From CAWFGW01 sp963849955 (GTDB lineage Bacteria > Bacteroidota > Bacteroidia > Cytophagales > JAAEPT01): a DNA stretch of 64,000 nt. This document shows positions 63,738 to 64,000 of the stretch, one piece after another. The position numbers and the translations under genes were made by a program. The stretch spans positions 1 to 64,000 of the forward strand of contig CAWKJU010000027.1 in the NCBI GenBank assembly GCA_963849955.1. Direction: 5' to 3'. Every line of letters begins with the position of its first letter. Positions within the stretch are counted from its first letter, which is position 1. Under the pieces are notes generated by a model that saw nothing but the letters and a program-made list of their open reading frames with translations, made no database searches and was not told where the DNA came from.

Positions 63738-64000
63738 TTATTTAAGCCAGTAATTAGAAGTGATTATTTGCCCGTTTTTATAATACGCTTTTAAGTAAAT
63801 AGTACTGTAATTACCTTCTAGGGTGTATTTGTTTTTATTTGTTGTAATGCGTGTTTTAGTTTCTCCCTCTTGGTTTTCTGTTATTAGAAAAACGCTGGCA
63901 CCTTCTGATAAGTGGTTCCACTTTAAAAGGTAGTTGTTTTTCTTTGGCTTCACTTCCAGCTTTATGTTTTCTAGCACTTGTTTTTTAATAACTACCTTTA
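63738..64000 (-). CDS. FN3-like protein, C-terminal part (cut by window edge)
   Basis: The frame is open to base 64000; only the last 86 residues are visible. They form one FN3-like module: EVKPKKNNYLLKWNHLSEGA, then TRITTNKNKYTLEGNYSTIY and NGQIITSNYWLK. The stop lies 1 nt before the toxin's ATG, so the two genes are coupled. Partial copies of the same gene end stand before the genes at 48964 and 47502. Its relation to the toxin, as chaperone, scaffold or delivery partner, is unknown. Confidence 0.75.
   Translation of the reverse strand, partial: KVVIKKQVLENIKLEVKPKKNNYLLKWNHLSEGASVFLITENQEGETKTRITTNKNKYTLEGNYSTIYLKAYYKNGQIITSNYWLK

Overview
The window is AT-rich bacterial DNA from a member of the Bacteroidota. 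Five lines of evidence agree: type 9 secretion system (T9SS) C-terminal sorting tails on several proteins, SprB-type repeats, PKD/FN3-rich surface proteins, absence of clear Shine-Dalgarno sequences, and promoter boxes of the TTG / TAnnTTTG type (25137-25164 and 34725-34759). A gliding or surface-active Cytophagales/Flavobacteriales-like organism fits, but I cannot name a genus. I see no tRNA, rRNA or CRISPR array.

Layout. 1-13344 (+) carries three very large exported or surface proteins in a row: a 5'-truncated giant protein, an FN3 protein, and a 2387-residue SprB-repeat protein with a T9SS tail. 13504-25125 is ordinary chromosome: NhaA antiporter, small stress and deaminase genes, a probable VLRF1-type ribosome-rescue hydrolase, a divergent rocD/rocF arginine-catabolism pair, a secreted GH9 glycosidase, a glycosyltransferase and MiaE. 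25199-27310 is an OmpA/PD40 envelope protein. It is followed by a complete IS110-family element (27439-28672), whose bridge RNA, four guide segments and CC core I could read from the sequence. 28824-34717 (-) is a MarR-controlled RND efflux operon (marR, adaptor, pump, TolC-like) with a long palindromic operator. It is divergent from a 1-Cys peroxiredoxin, and a SulP transporter follows. 38898-47502 (-) is a run of exported-protein genes: tail-collar protein, small exported protein, GDPD lipoprotein, giant PKD/T9SS protein and outer-membrane barrel.

47.5-64 kb is an accessory region. Its anchor is a 1320-residue secreted polymorphic toxin (59774-63736, -). It has a zinc-metalloprotease domain in the middle and a C-terminal domain that resembles the CD38/ADP-ribosyl-cyclase fold, and a small immunity gene overlaps its end. 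Downstream, on the same strand, lie at least three orphan cassettes, each a headless toxin tip plus its immunity gene. Remnants of immunity, tail-collar and other genes lie among them. At nearly every broken edge there is a REP hairpin or a REP-associated tyrosine transposase (RAYT) element, and I distinguish four RAYT/REP families. One family (B) has a 700-bp RAYT-carrying form and about 144-bp MITE-like forms with 14-bp terminal inverted repeats. One end of it offers an ATG in all three outward reading frames, and in two places it appears to supply the start codon of a headless gene. I consider this RAYT/REP-punctuated toxin-tip array the most interesting structure in the window, followed by the readable IS110 bridge RNA.
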